Shown here: piece by piece, positions 56,872 to 64,000 of the stretch
Position numbering within the stretch: position 1 is the stretch's first letter
Layout of the letters: the number at the start of each line of letters is the position of its first letter
From: Bacteroidales bacterium
Lineage (GTDB): Bacteria > Bacteroidota > Bacteroidia > Bacteroidales > WCHB1-69
Direction: 5' to 3'
Length of the DNA stretch: 64,000 nucleotides
Assembly: GCA_024400875.1 (NCBI GenBank)
Contig: JAKSMB010000005.1
Coordinates: forward strand, 1 to 64,000
Made by a program: the position numbers and the translations under genes
The notes under the pieces: model-generated
Told to the model about the DNA's origin: nothing
The model's input: only the letters and a program-made list of their open reading frames with translations
Database searches by the model: none

Positions 56872-57717
56872 TCAAACTTTACGGAATTTGGCTGCCACCC
56901 ACATATCCTTCACCTTGTGGGAAACATACTCAAGACCATTGTCAGCGCAACATTTCTTAATAATCTCTAAGTCATTGCCATCATAAAAACCGCTTACGAA
57001 AAGCAGACCTTCATCGTTAAGACAGCCAACATACGTTGGAATATCATTAACCAGAATGTTTCTATTAATGTTGGCTAAGATAATGTCGTAGCTTTCCTTT
57101 CCAAGCAGAGAAGCATCGCCCATCAGCACTTTCACTTCCGGACAATTGTTGTGAGCCACATTCTCCAGCCCATTGCGATAAGCCCATTCATCGATGTCGA
57201 TGGCGGTTACAGGGGAGGCACCGCGCATATAGGACAAGATAGCCAGGACGCCGGTTCCAGCACCCATATCCAATACGGATTTTCCCTTCACCTCTGTTTC
57301 GAGCACGTATTCCACCATCTGCGATGTGGTAGCGTGGTGAGCTGTGCCAAACGACATCTTCGGCTCAATGATAATCTCGAACTCCACCTCTGGCTTAGCT
57401 GGGTGAAATGGAGCACGGATATAGCAACGATCTGCAATGGTTACAGGAGCGTAATTGGCTTCCCACTCTGCATTCCAGTCTTTGTCGGCCATCGGTTGCA
57501 CTGCCCAATCTACACGAACATCTGAGAAACCATGTTCTTCAACTATTTCTTTGATATTCTGCTCATCATACTCTTTAACAGGAATATAACACAACAATTC
57601 ATTCTCGTTTTCACCATCCATAAAGCTATCGCATCCAGCTTCAGCCATCATAGAAGTGAATATCTCTTTCCAAGGTTCGCTTGGATTTACGGTAAGTTTG
57701 ATTTCGTAGTATTGCAT
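56872..57717 (-). CDS. prmA: Ribosomal protein L11 methyltransferase
   Basis: This 281-residue SAM enzyme trimethylates ribosomal protein L11. An N-terminal substrate domain (about 1-120) precedes a class I methyltransferase fold with SVLDMGAGTGVLAILSY (about 144-160) and a catalytic-site ILANINRNIL. FGTAHHATTSQM is the family signature with the His pair. It is likely co-transcribed with the upstream PepSY-like gene and the 1497-residue protein gene downstream. Confidence 0.93.
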   Translation of the reverse strand: MQYYEIKLTVNPSEPWKEIFTSMMAEAGCDSFMDGENENELLCYIPVKEYDEQNIKEIVEEHGFSDVRVDWAVQPMADKDWNAEWEANYAPVTIADRCYIRAPFHPAKPEVEFEIIIEPKMSFGTAHHATTSQMVEYVLETEVKGKSVLDMGAGTGVLAILSYMRGASPVTAIDIDEWAYRNGLENVAHNNCPEVKVLMGDASLLGKESYDIILANINRNILVNDIPTYVGCLNDEGLLFVSGFYDGNDLEIIKKCCADNGLEYVSHKVKDMWVAAKFRKV

Positions 57718-57762
57718 AGTTAGGTTAATGGGTTGGTTTGAGTTATTTTAAGACAATACTGA

Positions 57763-59430
57763 TTACAGTTCTACAGGCTTTCCTGATTGATTGAACCAAA
57801 GGATATCCTCCTCATTGGTTTTCTTGTTAAGAATATAAACCTTGTAGAAGGTCATCTTTTCAGCAATCTTCTTTACTGTGTAGTATGCCGTAACCTTGCA
57901 ATTCTTGTAATTTTTCTTCACGTACTCATCGATAGTAGAGGAAAGGCTTTCCAACTTTCCTTGAACCATGTTGGCTACGATTTCACCATATCTGTTAAGT
58001 ACACAAATCTCCTTACCACGGGTGGTATAGTAAATGGCCTGATAATTCATTTCTTCATCTTCTTTCCACTCTACATTGGTTACGCGAGGATATTTTAATT
58101 TGAAAACAGCCTGAACACTTTCTGGAACATTCTTAGCATCATCTGACTCCAAGGTCATGTTCATCTTTTCATAGTATTTGTCCAAAGCTTCATCTTCAGC
58201 GCTGGCAGCCTTGTCGCCACCGCCCAATTGATAATCAGGATCAATAGTCTTAATCAATTTACCAGTCTTGTCGAAAATAACAGTGGTAACCAATTTTGTT
58301 TTGTAGTTAGCCTTCTCGTAGAAGTCCACCATGGTCTTATCTTGCTTATCAGCACGTTGTTCTTTCACAGCATCCTTGAACTTCCAACCTTTGTAATAAT
58401 CGTTGAGGTGTTTCAACATCGGACCTGTAACCGATTCTTCTGGAAGAACGGTGAGGGTTTTGTCCCACACACCTGTCTTTGAGATATAAACAGCCGTTTT
58501 CTTACCTGTATTGAAGCATTTAGCCACATACATACTGTCAATCATAAACCAATTCAATTCTTCTGGATGCATCACCTTCTTTGCCAATGCTTTAGTAACA
58601 ACCTCAGGGATTGTGTTTGGTTTCAAGGCGATATTACCCTGTTCGTCCTTAATCACCACTTCTGGTTTTTCCTTTTTAGCCTTTTCAGGTTTAGGCTCAA
58701 CCTCTTTCTTTGAAGTTTCCTTTGCTGGAGCGGTTGTCTTAGCCGTTGTCTCCGTCTTGGTAGTCGCAGGCTTGCTTGGAGTAGCAGCAGGCTTGCTCGG
58801 AGTTGTTGCTGGCTTACTTGGGGTTGTCGCTGGCTTGGTGGAAGCCGGTGTTGCTGGCTTGCCTGAAGCTGAAGTGGAAGTATTAGACTTAGAAGCAGGT
58901 TCCTTAGCTTGTGGTTGAGGTTTTTCAACAGGTTTTGTAGGATCAACGAAACCTTCAGGATCGGTACGCTTGATCAGTTCGTTTTTTCCCGTACTTGAGA
59001 ATGTAAGCACTGATGGAGTAAAACCGATACCATCCTGCTTCACTTCCAGATAGTAATGGGTTTTCACATTTTCCTGTTCTTCCAATGCAGAAACACTGAT
59101 GATCCATTCCGGATAGTTTTTCTTCACGTATTCCGTAATAGCAGAAGGAAGTTCTCCTTGAGGAACGGTAAACAGCGTGCGAATCCAATCGCCGTTGTCC
59201 TTGATATAGACTTTACCATTGCTACCATCATCTTTGATTGATGCAACATACTGGCTTCCATCTTTTAGCCAGCCTGTAACCTTAGCTGAAGGATATTGGT
59301 ATTCCAAAGTTCCCACCACGTCAGCTGGGACATCCGCCGGTTTCAATTTTTGTGCAAACAATGAGGAATTGGTGAACGCAACGAATTGAATTGCAATAAA
59401 AAATGCTATAAGTTTACCTAATATTTTCAT
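57763..59430 (-). CDS. Secreted triple PepSY-like protein with a heptad-repeat linker
   Basis: The 555-residue protein has a signal peptide (cleaved near FAQ, about residue 27). Three diverged PepSY-like (PF11396-type) units lie at about 34-152, 274-395 and 435-552, each starting VP/IP, a helix, then strands ending like GKLIKTI. A low-complexity linker at about 165-260 is rich in Lys, Pro, Ala, Thr and Glu, with the heptad KPATTPS in tandem copies (DNA 21-base repeats near 58771-58850). PepSY-like units are found in periplasmic putative beta-lactamase-inhibitor-like proteins; the function here is unknown. It heads the minus-strand unit ending at 49751. Confidence 0.82.
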   Translation of the reverse strand: MKILGKLIAFFIAIQFVAFTNSSLFAQKLKPADVPADVVGTLEYQYPSAKVTGWLKDGSQYVASIKDDGSNGKVYIKDNGDWIRTLFTVPQGELPSAITEYVKKNYPEWIISVSALEEQENVKTHYYLEVKQDGIGFTPSVLTFSSTGKNELIKRTDPEGFVDPTKPVEKPQPQAKEPASKSNTSTSASGKPATPASTKPATTPSKPATTPSKPAATPSKPATTKTETTAKTTAPAKETSKKEVEPKPEKAKKEKPEVVIKDEQGNIALKPNTIPEVVTKALAKKVMHPEELNWFMIDSMYVAKCFNTGKKTAVYISKTGVWDKTLTVLPEESVTGPMLKHLNDYYKGWKFKDAVKEQRADKQDKTMVDFYEKANYKTKLVTTVIFDKTGKLIKTIDPDYQLGGGDKAASAEDEALDKYYEKMNMTLESDDAKNVPESVQAVFKLKYPRVTNVEWKEDEEMNYQAIYYTTRGKEICVLNRYGEIVANMVQGKLESLSSTIDEYVKKNYKNCKVTAYYTVKKIAEKMTFYKVYILNKKTNEEDILWFNQSGKPVEL

Positions 59431-59457
59431 AAATCCTACTTATTAAATAATGAGCGC

Positions 59458-59465
59458 CAAAAATA
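59458..59465 (-). promoter_or_regulatory. -7 promoter box for the PepSY-prmA unit
   Basis: The minus strand reads TATTTTTG followed by GCGCTC, 27 bases before the PepSY ATG. A GTTG at the -33 position with 19-base spacing supports it. The 59431-59511 spacer also has a long T run on the minus strand that could end ogt transcripts, with only a weak stem. Confidence 0.65.
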
Positions 59466-59511
59466 CAAAAAAAAACGACCTTCTCAACGATGAGTTTCAG
59501 CTTGACGATTC

Positions 59512-60126
59512 TTAAAAGAAAGTAGGCTCCCAATTATAGGCACCTTCTCTCTTTTTGCTACCGCGGGCCTCTTTATTCAACAACTTGATTTTCTTATCAA
59601 TACCCCAATGAAATCCACCCAATTTCCCACTACTGCAGATCACTCTATGGCACGGTATTATCGACAGCACAGGGTTGCTACCCACAGCGCCACCAACGGC
59701 ACGTGCTCCGCGGGGATTTCCTATCCTTTTGGCAATATCCAGATAGGTGGTCACCTTGCCGGCGGGGATGGTCAACAAGTCTTTCCATACCGCTATTTGA
59801 AAGGAAGTTCCGTATAGATGCAACGCTATTTTTTCCACTTTATCGTACCGCTGGCACACCAAATAGGCGGCCTTTCGATGAATGGACAACTTCTGACAAC
59901 GGAGCCGGGCTTTAGGGAAACGGCGCTTCAGTTCTTCCACTGGATTCCACCTTTTCTCTCCGGGCATCAGAAAGCATACGCCCTTTGAAGTGGATGCCAC
60001 TAAGAATTTTCCCAATGAAACTATCGTAAAAATGCTGTACGTGATGGTGAGTCTCTTCTCTTTTCCAAGGAACTCCGCTTTTGTCATAGGTTCAATAGTA
60101 ACAGCACATTGATTCATCGCTTCCAT
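59512..60126 (-). CDS. ogt: Methylated-DNA--protein-cysteine methyltransferase (Ogt/Ada C-terminal type)
   Basis: This 204-residue protein repairs O6-alkylguanine by transferring the alkyl group to a cysteine. The acceptor Cys159 is in IIPCHRVI, preceded by the DNA-binding RIGNPRGARAVGGAVGSNP. The N-terminal ~110 residues resemble the Ada/Ogt N-lobe including a ribonuclease-H-like strand set. A short basic C-terminal extension follows. The ATG at 60126 and one at 60117 are both possible. It is divergent from the M20 gene. Confidence 0.93.
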   Translation of the reverse strand: MEAMNQCAVTIEPMTKAEFLGKEKRLTITYSIFTIVSLGKFLVASTSKGVCFLMPGEKRWNPVEELKRRFPKARLRCQKLSIHRKAAYLVCQRYDKVEKIALHLYGTSFQIAVWKDLLTIPAGKVTTYLDIAKRIGNPRGARAVGGAVGSNPVLSIIPCHRVICSSGKLGGFHWGIDKKIKLLNKEARGSKKREGAYNWEPTFF

Positions 60127-60149
60127 TTGAAGATATTTTTAAGGATGGG

Positions 60150-60157
60150 CAAAAATA
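60150..60157 (-). promoter_or_regulatory. -7 promoter box for ogt
   Basis: The minus strand reads TATTTTTG followed by CCCATC, 23 bases before the ogt ATG. Seven bases separate it from the opposing M20 box. Confidence 0.65.
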
Positions 60158-60164
60158 AAAAAAC

Positions 60165-60172
60165 TATCTTTG
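60165..60172 (+). promoter_or_regulatory. -7 promoter box for the M20 amidohydrolase gene
   Basis: TATCTTTG followed by CAGAAC lies 19 bases before the ATG at 60192. It faces the ogt box. Confidence 0.65.
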
Positions 60173-60191
60173 CAGAACCTAAAAAAAGAAA

Positions 60192-61376
60192 ATGGAAGAT
60201 ATAAAACGTTTGGCAAATCAATACTTTGAGAAAACCGTATCGATGTATCATCAACTACATCGTCACCCTGAATTATCCGGACAGGAGATGCAAACTGCAA
60301 AATACATCTGCCAGGTCCTCGACGATTTAGGCATTGAGTACACCCCCAACGTCAGTGGCCACGGGGTTGTTGCCTTACTCCGAGGCAAGCTTCCCAAAGG
60401 TCGTGTGGTAGCCCTACGTGCCGATATGGATGCACTGCCCATCCAGGAGGAAAGCGGACTGCCTTTCTCTTCCGAAGTGCCGGGCGTTATGCACGCCTGC
60501 GGCCACGATATCCACACCGCCTCTTTGTTAGGAACGCTTATGATTCTCAACGATATGCGTGATCGATTCGGGGGAACGGTGAAAGCCATTTTCCAACCCT
60601 CGGAGGAAGAGTATGAAGGTGGTGCCAAGTTTATGATTGAAGACAATGTATTGGAAAACCCTAAGGTGGATGTCATCATCGGGCAGCACGTCACTCCAGG
60701 TATGGAAGCAGGCACCATCGGTTTGAAAAGCGGTCCATTTATGGCCTCCACCGATGAAGTCCACCTTACCATTACAGGCAAGGGCGGACACGCCGCTCGC
60801 CCCACCGAGACCATCAACCCCATCAATGTTGGAACAGAGATCATCCACGAGCTCAACAACTTCATCAAAATCAAAACTCCCAAAGATGTTCCTACGGTAC
60901 TTTCCTTCGGCAGGTTCATCGCTACGGGCAGCACCAACATCATCCCTGAGAAAGTAGAGATTGCGGGCACTTTCCGCACTTTCAACGAGGTATGGCGCGA
61001 GGAAGTATGTGCCTATATCCGTCGAACAGTCAACCACTTCGCCATCTTATCTGGCGCCAGCTGCAAGCTTGACATACGCCACGGATACCCCGTACTCAAC
61101 AACAATGCCGAGGTTACCGAGCGCATCCGTGAGTATGCCATTCAACTGTTGGGGAAAAACTACGTTCAGAATCTTCCTGTGCGCTTAACCGCAGAAGATT
61201 TCGCATACTATCTGCAACGCCGTCCCGGAACATTCTATCGGCTAGGCGTTTCCAATGTTTCCAAGGGTATCACTCAAACCACGCACTCTTCCACCTTCCA
61301 GATCGACGAGGAAGCTCTTCGCACTTCCATCACCCTGATGAGTTGGATTGCTTTCAACGAACTTAACATTTCTTAA
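60192..61376 (+). CDS. M20 family amidohydrolase (N-acyl-amino-acid type)
   Basis: This 394-residue M20D peptidase has metal and catalytic blocks RADMDALPIQ, HACGHDIHTA and PSEEEYEGGAKFM, and the C-terminal HSSTFQIDEEAL. A lid (dimerisation) domain lies at about 185-300 with GKGGHAARP. Members hydrolyse hippurate, acetylated or other N-acyl amino acids; substrate is open. mntP starts 4 bases downstream, suggesting a unit with mntP, coaX and the outer-membrane protein. Confidence 0.92.
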   Translation: MEDIKRLANQYFEKTVSMYHQLHRHPELSGQEMQTAKYICQVLDDLGIEYTPNVSGHGVVALLRGKLPKGRVVALRADMDALPIQEESGLPFSSEVPGVMHACGHDIHTASLLGTLMILNDMRDRFGGTVKAIFQPSEEEYEGGAKFMIEDNVLENPKVDVIIGQHVTPGMEAGTIGLKSGPFMASTDEVHLTITGKGGHAARPTETINPINVGTEIIHELNNFIKIKTPKDVPTVLSFGRFIATGSTNIIPEKVEIAGTFRTFNEVWREEVCAYIRRTVNHFAILSGASCKLDIRHGYPVLNNNAEVTERIREYAIQLLGKNYVQNLPVRLTAEDFAYYLQRRPGTFYRLGVSNVSKGITQTTHSSTFQIDEEALRTSITLMSWIAFNELNIS

Positions 61377-61380
61377 CGCT

Positions 61381-61938
61381 ATGAATTATCTCGAACTGTT
61401 TTTACTGTCGTTGAGTCTGGCTATGGACTGTTTTGCGGTAAGCTGCTCTACCGGCATCAGTCAGCCCAAACTGAAGCTCAAATATGTGCTTCTTTTCGCC
61501 TTCTGCTTTGGATTTTTTCAAGGCTTTATGCCCCTATTAGGTTGGATATTCGGCGAAGCCGTTGTGGGATACCTCAGTCACTTCACCAACTGGATCGCCT
61601 TTGCCATTCTGGCATTTATTGGTGGCAAGATGATTATCGAAGGCATCAAACACGAAGATAACGAGAGCAAGAACGATATGACCAAAATCGGCACCATACT
61701 CATCTTATCCATTGCCACCAGCATAGATGCTCTTGCCGTTGGTTTCGGATTCTCAATGACCAAAAACGTGAACATCTGGTGGGCCATCTTCAACATTGGC
61801 ATCGTTTCCTTTATTGTTTCCATATTTGGTTACGAGCTCTCAAAAAAGCTGAGCACACGTATCAAAGCCCACATTGCCGAAATCATCGGAGGTATCATCT
61901 TAATACTCATAGGTCTTAAGATTCTTCTTGGATTATAA
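61381..61938 (+). CDS. mntP: Manganese efflux protein MntP
   Basis: This 185-residue membrane protein has six helices in two repeats. The conserved acidic residues are Asp16 in LAMDCFAVS and Asp116 in ATSIDALAVG, the hallmark pair of MntP exporters. The start is the ATG at 61381. No yybP-ykoY manganese riboswitch is seen, since only 4 bases separate it from the upstream gene; regulation must be through the shared promoter or elsewhere. coaX begins 4 bases after its stop. Confidence 0.93.
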   Translation: MNYLELFLLSLSLAMDCFAVSCSTGISQPKLKLKYVLLFAFCFGFFQGFMPLLGWIFGEAVVGYLSHFTNWIAFAILAFIGGKMIIEGIKHEDNESKNDMTKIGTILILSIATSIDALAVGFGFSMTKNVNIWWAIFNIGIVSFIVSIFGYELSKKLSTRIKAHIAEIIGGIILILIGLKILLGL

Positions 61939-61942
61939 TATT

Positions 61943-62683
61943 ATGGATCAACATTTTCTCGTTATCGACATAGGCAATACAAACCAAAAAATTGCCATAT
62001 ACAATGATGCAGAGCAACTGCTCTCTCTGCAGCAGGTTCCCATCCTCACCCAAGATCTACTTTCTGAGGCATTAACAAATTTTAGCATTAAGGCCGGCAT
62101 AGTCTCCTCTGTCGGACGCGATAATGCTTCGCTATTCGATTGGCTAAAGACGCAGATTCGTCTGTTCACCTGCTGTCCGGAACTCGAACTACCCATAGAT
62201 CTCTGCTACCACACCCCCAACACGCTCGGTCCCGACCGCATCGCCAATGCCGTGGGTGCCAACACGCTCTTCCCGAATCAAAACGTATTGTCAATTCAAA
62301 CTGGAAGTTGTCTGGTTACCGACTTCGTGAACGCTCAAAATCAGTATTTGGGTGGCACCATAGCCCCAGGTCTTCGCATGCGTTTCCAATCATTACCTCT
62401 CCTCACCGCAAAGCTGCCTTTAATAGAACCTCATCCTATTGACTTTCTGATTGGAAAAACAACTGAAGAATCCATTTTATCCGGTGTTATCAATGGATAC
62501 GCCTGCGAAATTGACATGTTGATTCAACGATATGCAGAACAATATTCTCCATTAAAAGTCGTTATGACTGGTGGCGACACACCAGTGCTTGAAGGTAAGC
62601 TAAAAAATAGTATATTTGCCGCCCCCAATTTGGTCCTGTTTGGACTTTATAAAATATTAAGATTGAATGCTACGGAAATTTAA
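61943..62683 (+). CDS. coaX: Type III pantothenate kinase, with Asp-to-Gln at a conserved site
   Basis: This 246-residue enzyme phosphorylates pantothenate at the first step of coenzyme A synthesis. Asp9 in IDIGNTN and Asp98 in GPDRIANAVG correspond to conserved aspartates of the family. The segment normally reading IDAGTxxTxD instead reads IQTGSCLVTD, so the third conserved aspartate (Asp125 in the Thermotoga protein) is Gln119, encoded by caa at 62297-62299. GGTIAPGLRMRF and TGGDTPVLEGK are otherwise normal. The next gene overlaps by 17 bases. Whether the enzyme is active cannot be told from the sequence. Confidence 0.9.
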   Translation: MDQHFLVIDIGNTNQKIAIYNDAEQLLSLQQVPILTQDLLSEALTNFSIKAGIVSSVGRDNASLFDWLKTQIRLFTCCPELELPIDLCYHTPNTLGPDRIANAVGANTLFPNQNVLSIQTGSCLVTDFVNAQNQYLGGTIAPGLRMRFQSLPLLTAKLPLIEPHPIDFLIGKTTEESILSGVINGYACEIDMLIQRYAEQYSPLKVVMTGGDTPVLEGKLKNSIFAAPNLVLFGLYKILRLNATEI

Positions 62684-63950
62684 CAACTTTATACTCTTTT
62701 TTTTGCTTGTAGGATGTCTTACACATCTGACCGCACAAAATGAAATCAGCCAACCCTATTCTGGATTTGGCGTAGGTATCGTTAACAAATCTTCCAATGG
62801 CATATTGAATGGAATGGCAGGCACCTCCATTGCGATGCAGAACCCATATTACATCAACTTTAGAAACCCTGCCTCTTATGCAGCATTTGATTCGCTCTCT
62901 TTCGTAGCCGACGCTGCTGCCTCCATTTACGCTTCAACATTAACAACCCCAACCAGCACTACGACACAACGCAATGGCTATGCACGTCCAGACTACATCG
63001 CTATTGGTCTTCCGGTAACCAGACATTGGCGCACCTCCGTAGGTATATACGAGTTCAGCACCATCGGATACGACATGGTCGATTCTCGCGACATTGCCAA
63101 CGTCGGCACCGTATCCTACGAATACATCGGTCGTGGCGGTCTTAACCAATTGTACTGGGGCAATGCCTTCAAACTCTGCAAAGGGCTTTCCATTGGCTTA
63201 AACGCATCCTATATGTTCGGATCCGTTTACAACACTCGAAACATCTCTTTTGACGGTAGCAATTTCTTAAACAGCTACATCAACGACGCATACCATGTTG
63301 ACGGCATTTACCTTACCGGTGGTCTTCAATATTTCTTCAAAGTCAAGGAAAACCATCATATAGGCATTGGCGCCGTTTACAGCAACACCGCATACGCTTG
63401 GGTGCGTGAAAATCTGCTCATCAACCACTACACTGGCACTTACAGTCCTGTAACCACCTACGACACAGTCTTATGTGACAACACTAAAAGAGGCAACGTG
63501 ACCATTCCACAATCTATTGGCGGCGGACTGAACTACACCTACAAGGAAAAATTCAACATTGCCGCTGACGTCACATGGCAAAACTGGGAGAAATACAAAT
63601 TTATGGGCAAGTCTGATTCCTTGCACAATTCGATAACAGCTTCCCTAGGTGCACAATATATACCAGACCCATTTTCTACGAAATTCCTGAAAAGAATGAC
63701 CTTCCGTGCCGGTGTGAAATATTCCACCGGAGAAATTTTTATCCGTAATAAACCTATCGATGAATTTGGGGTCTGCTTGGGGGTTGGTATTCCATTAACC
63801 ACCTTTAATACGCATTCAAGCATCAACATCCTTTTCGAATACGGAAAAATGGGAACTCTGATCAACGATTTAGTAAAACAAGACTACTTCCGATTCACAC
63901 TCAACTTTACACTTCAAGAGAAGTGGTATCAAAGAATGAAAGTCGAATAA
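62667..63950 (+). CDS. Outer-membrane beta-barrel protein (FadL-like fold)
   Basis: The 427-residue protein has a signal peptide (cleaved near TAQ, about residue 24) and a succession of amphipathic strands, with an aromatic C terminus (FTLNFTLQEKWY). GMAGTSIAMQNPYYINFRNPASYA near the N terminus resembles FadL-like outer-membrane proteins of Bacteroidota that follow coaX. Specific transport function is unknown. It overlaps the coaX stop by 17 bases. Another gene starts 34 bases after its stop. Confidence 0.85.
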   Translation: MLRKFNNFILFFLLVGCLTHLTAQNEISQPYSGFGVGIVNKSSNGILNGMAGTSIAMQNPYYINFRNPASYAAFDSLSFVADAAASIYASTLTTPTSTTTQRNGYARPDYIAIGLPVTRHWRTSVGIYEFSTIGYDMVDSRDIANVGTVSYEYIGRGGLNQLYWGNAFKLCKGLSIGLNASYMFGSVYNTRNISFDGSNFLNSYINDAYHVDGIYLTGGLQYFFKVKENHHIGIGAVYSNTAYAWVRENLLINHYTGTYSPVTTYDTVLCDNTKRGNVTIPQSIGGGLNYTYKEKFNIAADVTWQNWEKYKFMGKSDSLHNSITASLGAQYIPDPFSTKFLKRMTFRAGVKYSTGEIFIRNKPIDEFGVCLGVGIPLTTFNTHSSINILFEYGKMGTLINDLVKQDYFRFTLNFTLQEKWYQRMKVE

Positions 63951-63984
63951 CAAATTGATCATTAACATTAAATAACTTATAAAA

Positions 63985-64000
63985 ATGAAAAAGATTATCA
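63985..64000 (+). CDS. Start of a further gene, cut by window end
   Basis: ATG followed by codons for KKII begins 34 bases after the outer-membrane gene and runs off the edge. The lysine-rich start would suit a signal peptide. In related genomes a TPR or LptC-like gene may follow coaX and the outer-membrane protein, but too little is visible to say. Confidence 0.45.

Noticed and set aside
61370..61385. A manganese (yybP-ykoY) riboswitch before mntP
   Set aside because: Only 4 bases separate mntP from the M20 gene, leaving no space for an aptamer.
1..64000. Mobile elements, CRISPR arrays or a phage region
   Set aside because: No transposase, integrase, terminal repeats or regularly spaced repeats were seen. 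Base composition and gene style look uniform by eye, with no clear sign of transfer.

Overview
The window looks like a chromosomal core segment from an anaerobic member of the Bacteroidales (phylum Bacteroidota). Three things point there. Almost every transcription unit that has upstream space starts from a TAnnTTTG box, the Bacteroidota -7 element, and Shine-Dalgarno sites are not evident. Two secreted proteases (a gingipain-like C25 enzyme and an M6 metalloprotease) end in type IX secretion sorting domains. The gene content also fits: HydG with its small TM1266-type partner, butyrate and acetate kinases, a fused DAHP synthase/chorismate mutase, and Bacteroidota-type Upp, NusA and IF2. The family within the order cannot be fixed from the sequence alone. 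I see no insertion sequence, prophage, CRISPR array or rRNA operon, and no gene-free stretch longer than about 300 bases.

Layout. 1-270: a partial tRNA-Arg and a tRNA-Gln, in opposite orientations. 337-6724: translation/transcription operon nusA-infB-pdxA-metallophosphoesterase. 6790-9148: lipoprotein, butyrate kinase, NAD kinase. 9259-12963: division genes ftsQ-ftsA-ftsZ, detached from the rest of the usual division/cell-wall cluster. 13043-14893: rmuC and purN, convergent. 14994-20800: secreted S9 peptidase, LptG-like permease, BASS-family transporter, then guaA. 20946-24436 (minus): a secreted five-repeat protein and a polysaccharide flippase. 24522-26257: TM1266-like protein and hydG. 26354-28854 (minus): a TrkA/TrkH potassium uptake pair. 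28924-31487: purB, upp and folate salvage. 31587-35996: C25 protease, surE and a small membrane protein. 36001-39248 (minus): grpE-dnaJ and ackA. 39413-44612: OmpA/TPR lipoprotein, then a HAD phosphatase / YD-like repeat / beta-helix operon of unknown role. 44631-48870 (minus): mlaE-mlaF-cvpA-M6 protease-sufE. 48956-59430: SAM hydrolase facing a five-gene minus-strand unit (triple PepSY-like protein, prmA, a 1497-residue secreted protein, DAHP synthase/chorismate mutase, C-terminal processing protease). 59512-64000: ogt, M20 amidohydrolase, mntP, coaX and an outer-membrane protein.

Most genes are tightly packed. Seven gene pairs share a TAATG stop-start, and two more overlap by 17 bases. Divergent genes are commonly driven by closely spaced face-to-face promoters. 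Most of the window is ordinary housekeeping. The points that stand out are changes in conserved sites of essential proteins (FtsZ GMGKGTGTG, IF2 TKID, CoaX Asp-to-Gln), an exact 68-residue repeat in the IF2 linker, and three uncharacterised envelope modules: the five-repeat protein with the flippase, the HAD/YD/beta-helix operon, and the 1497-residue protein between prmA and aroF-pheA.
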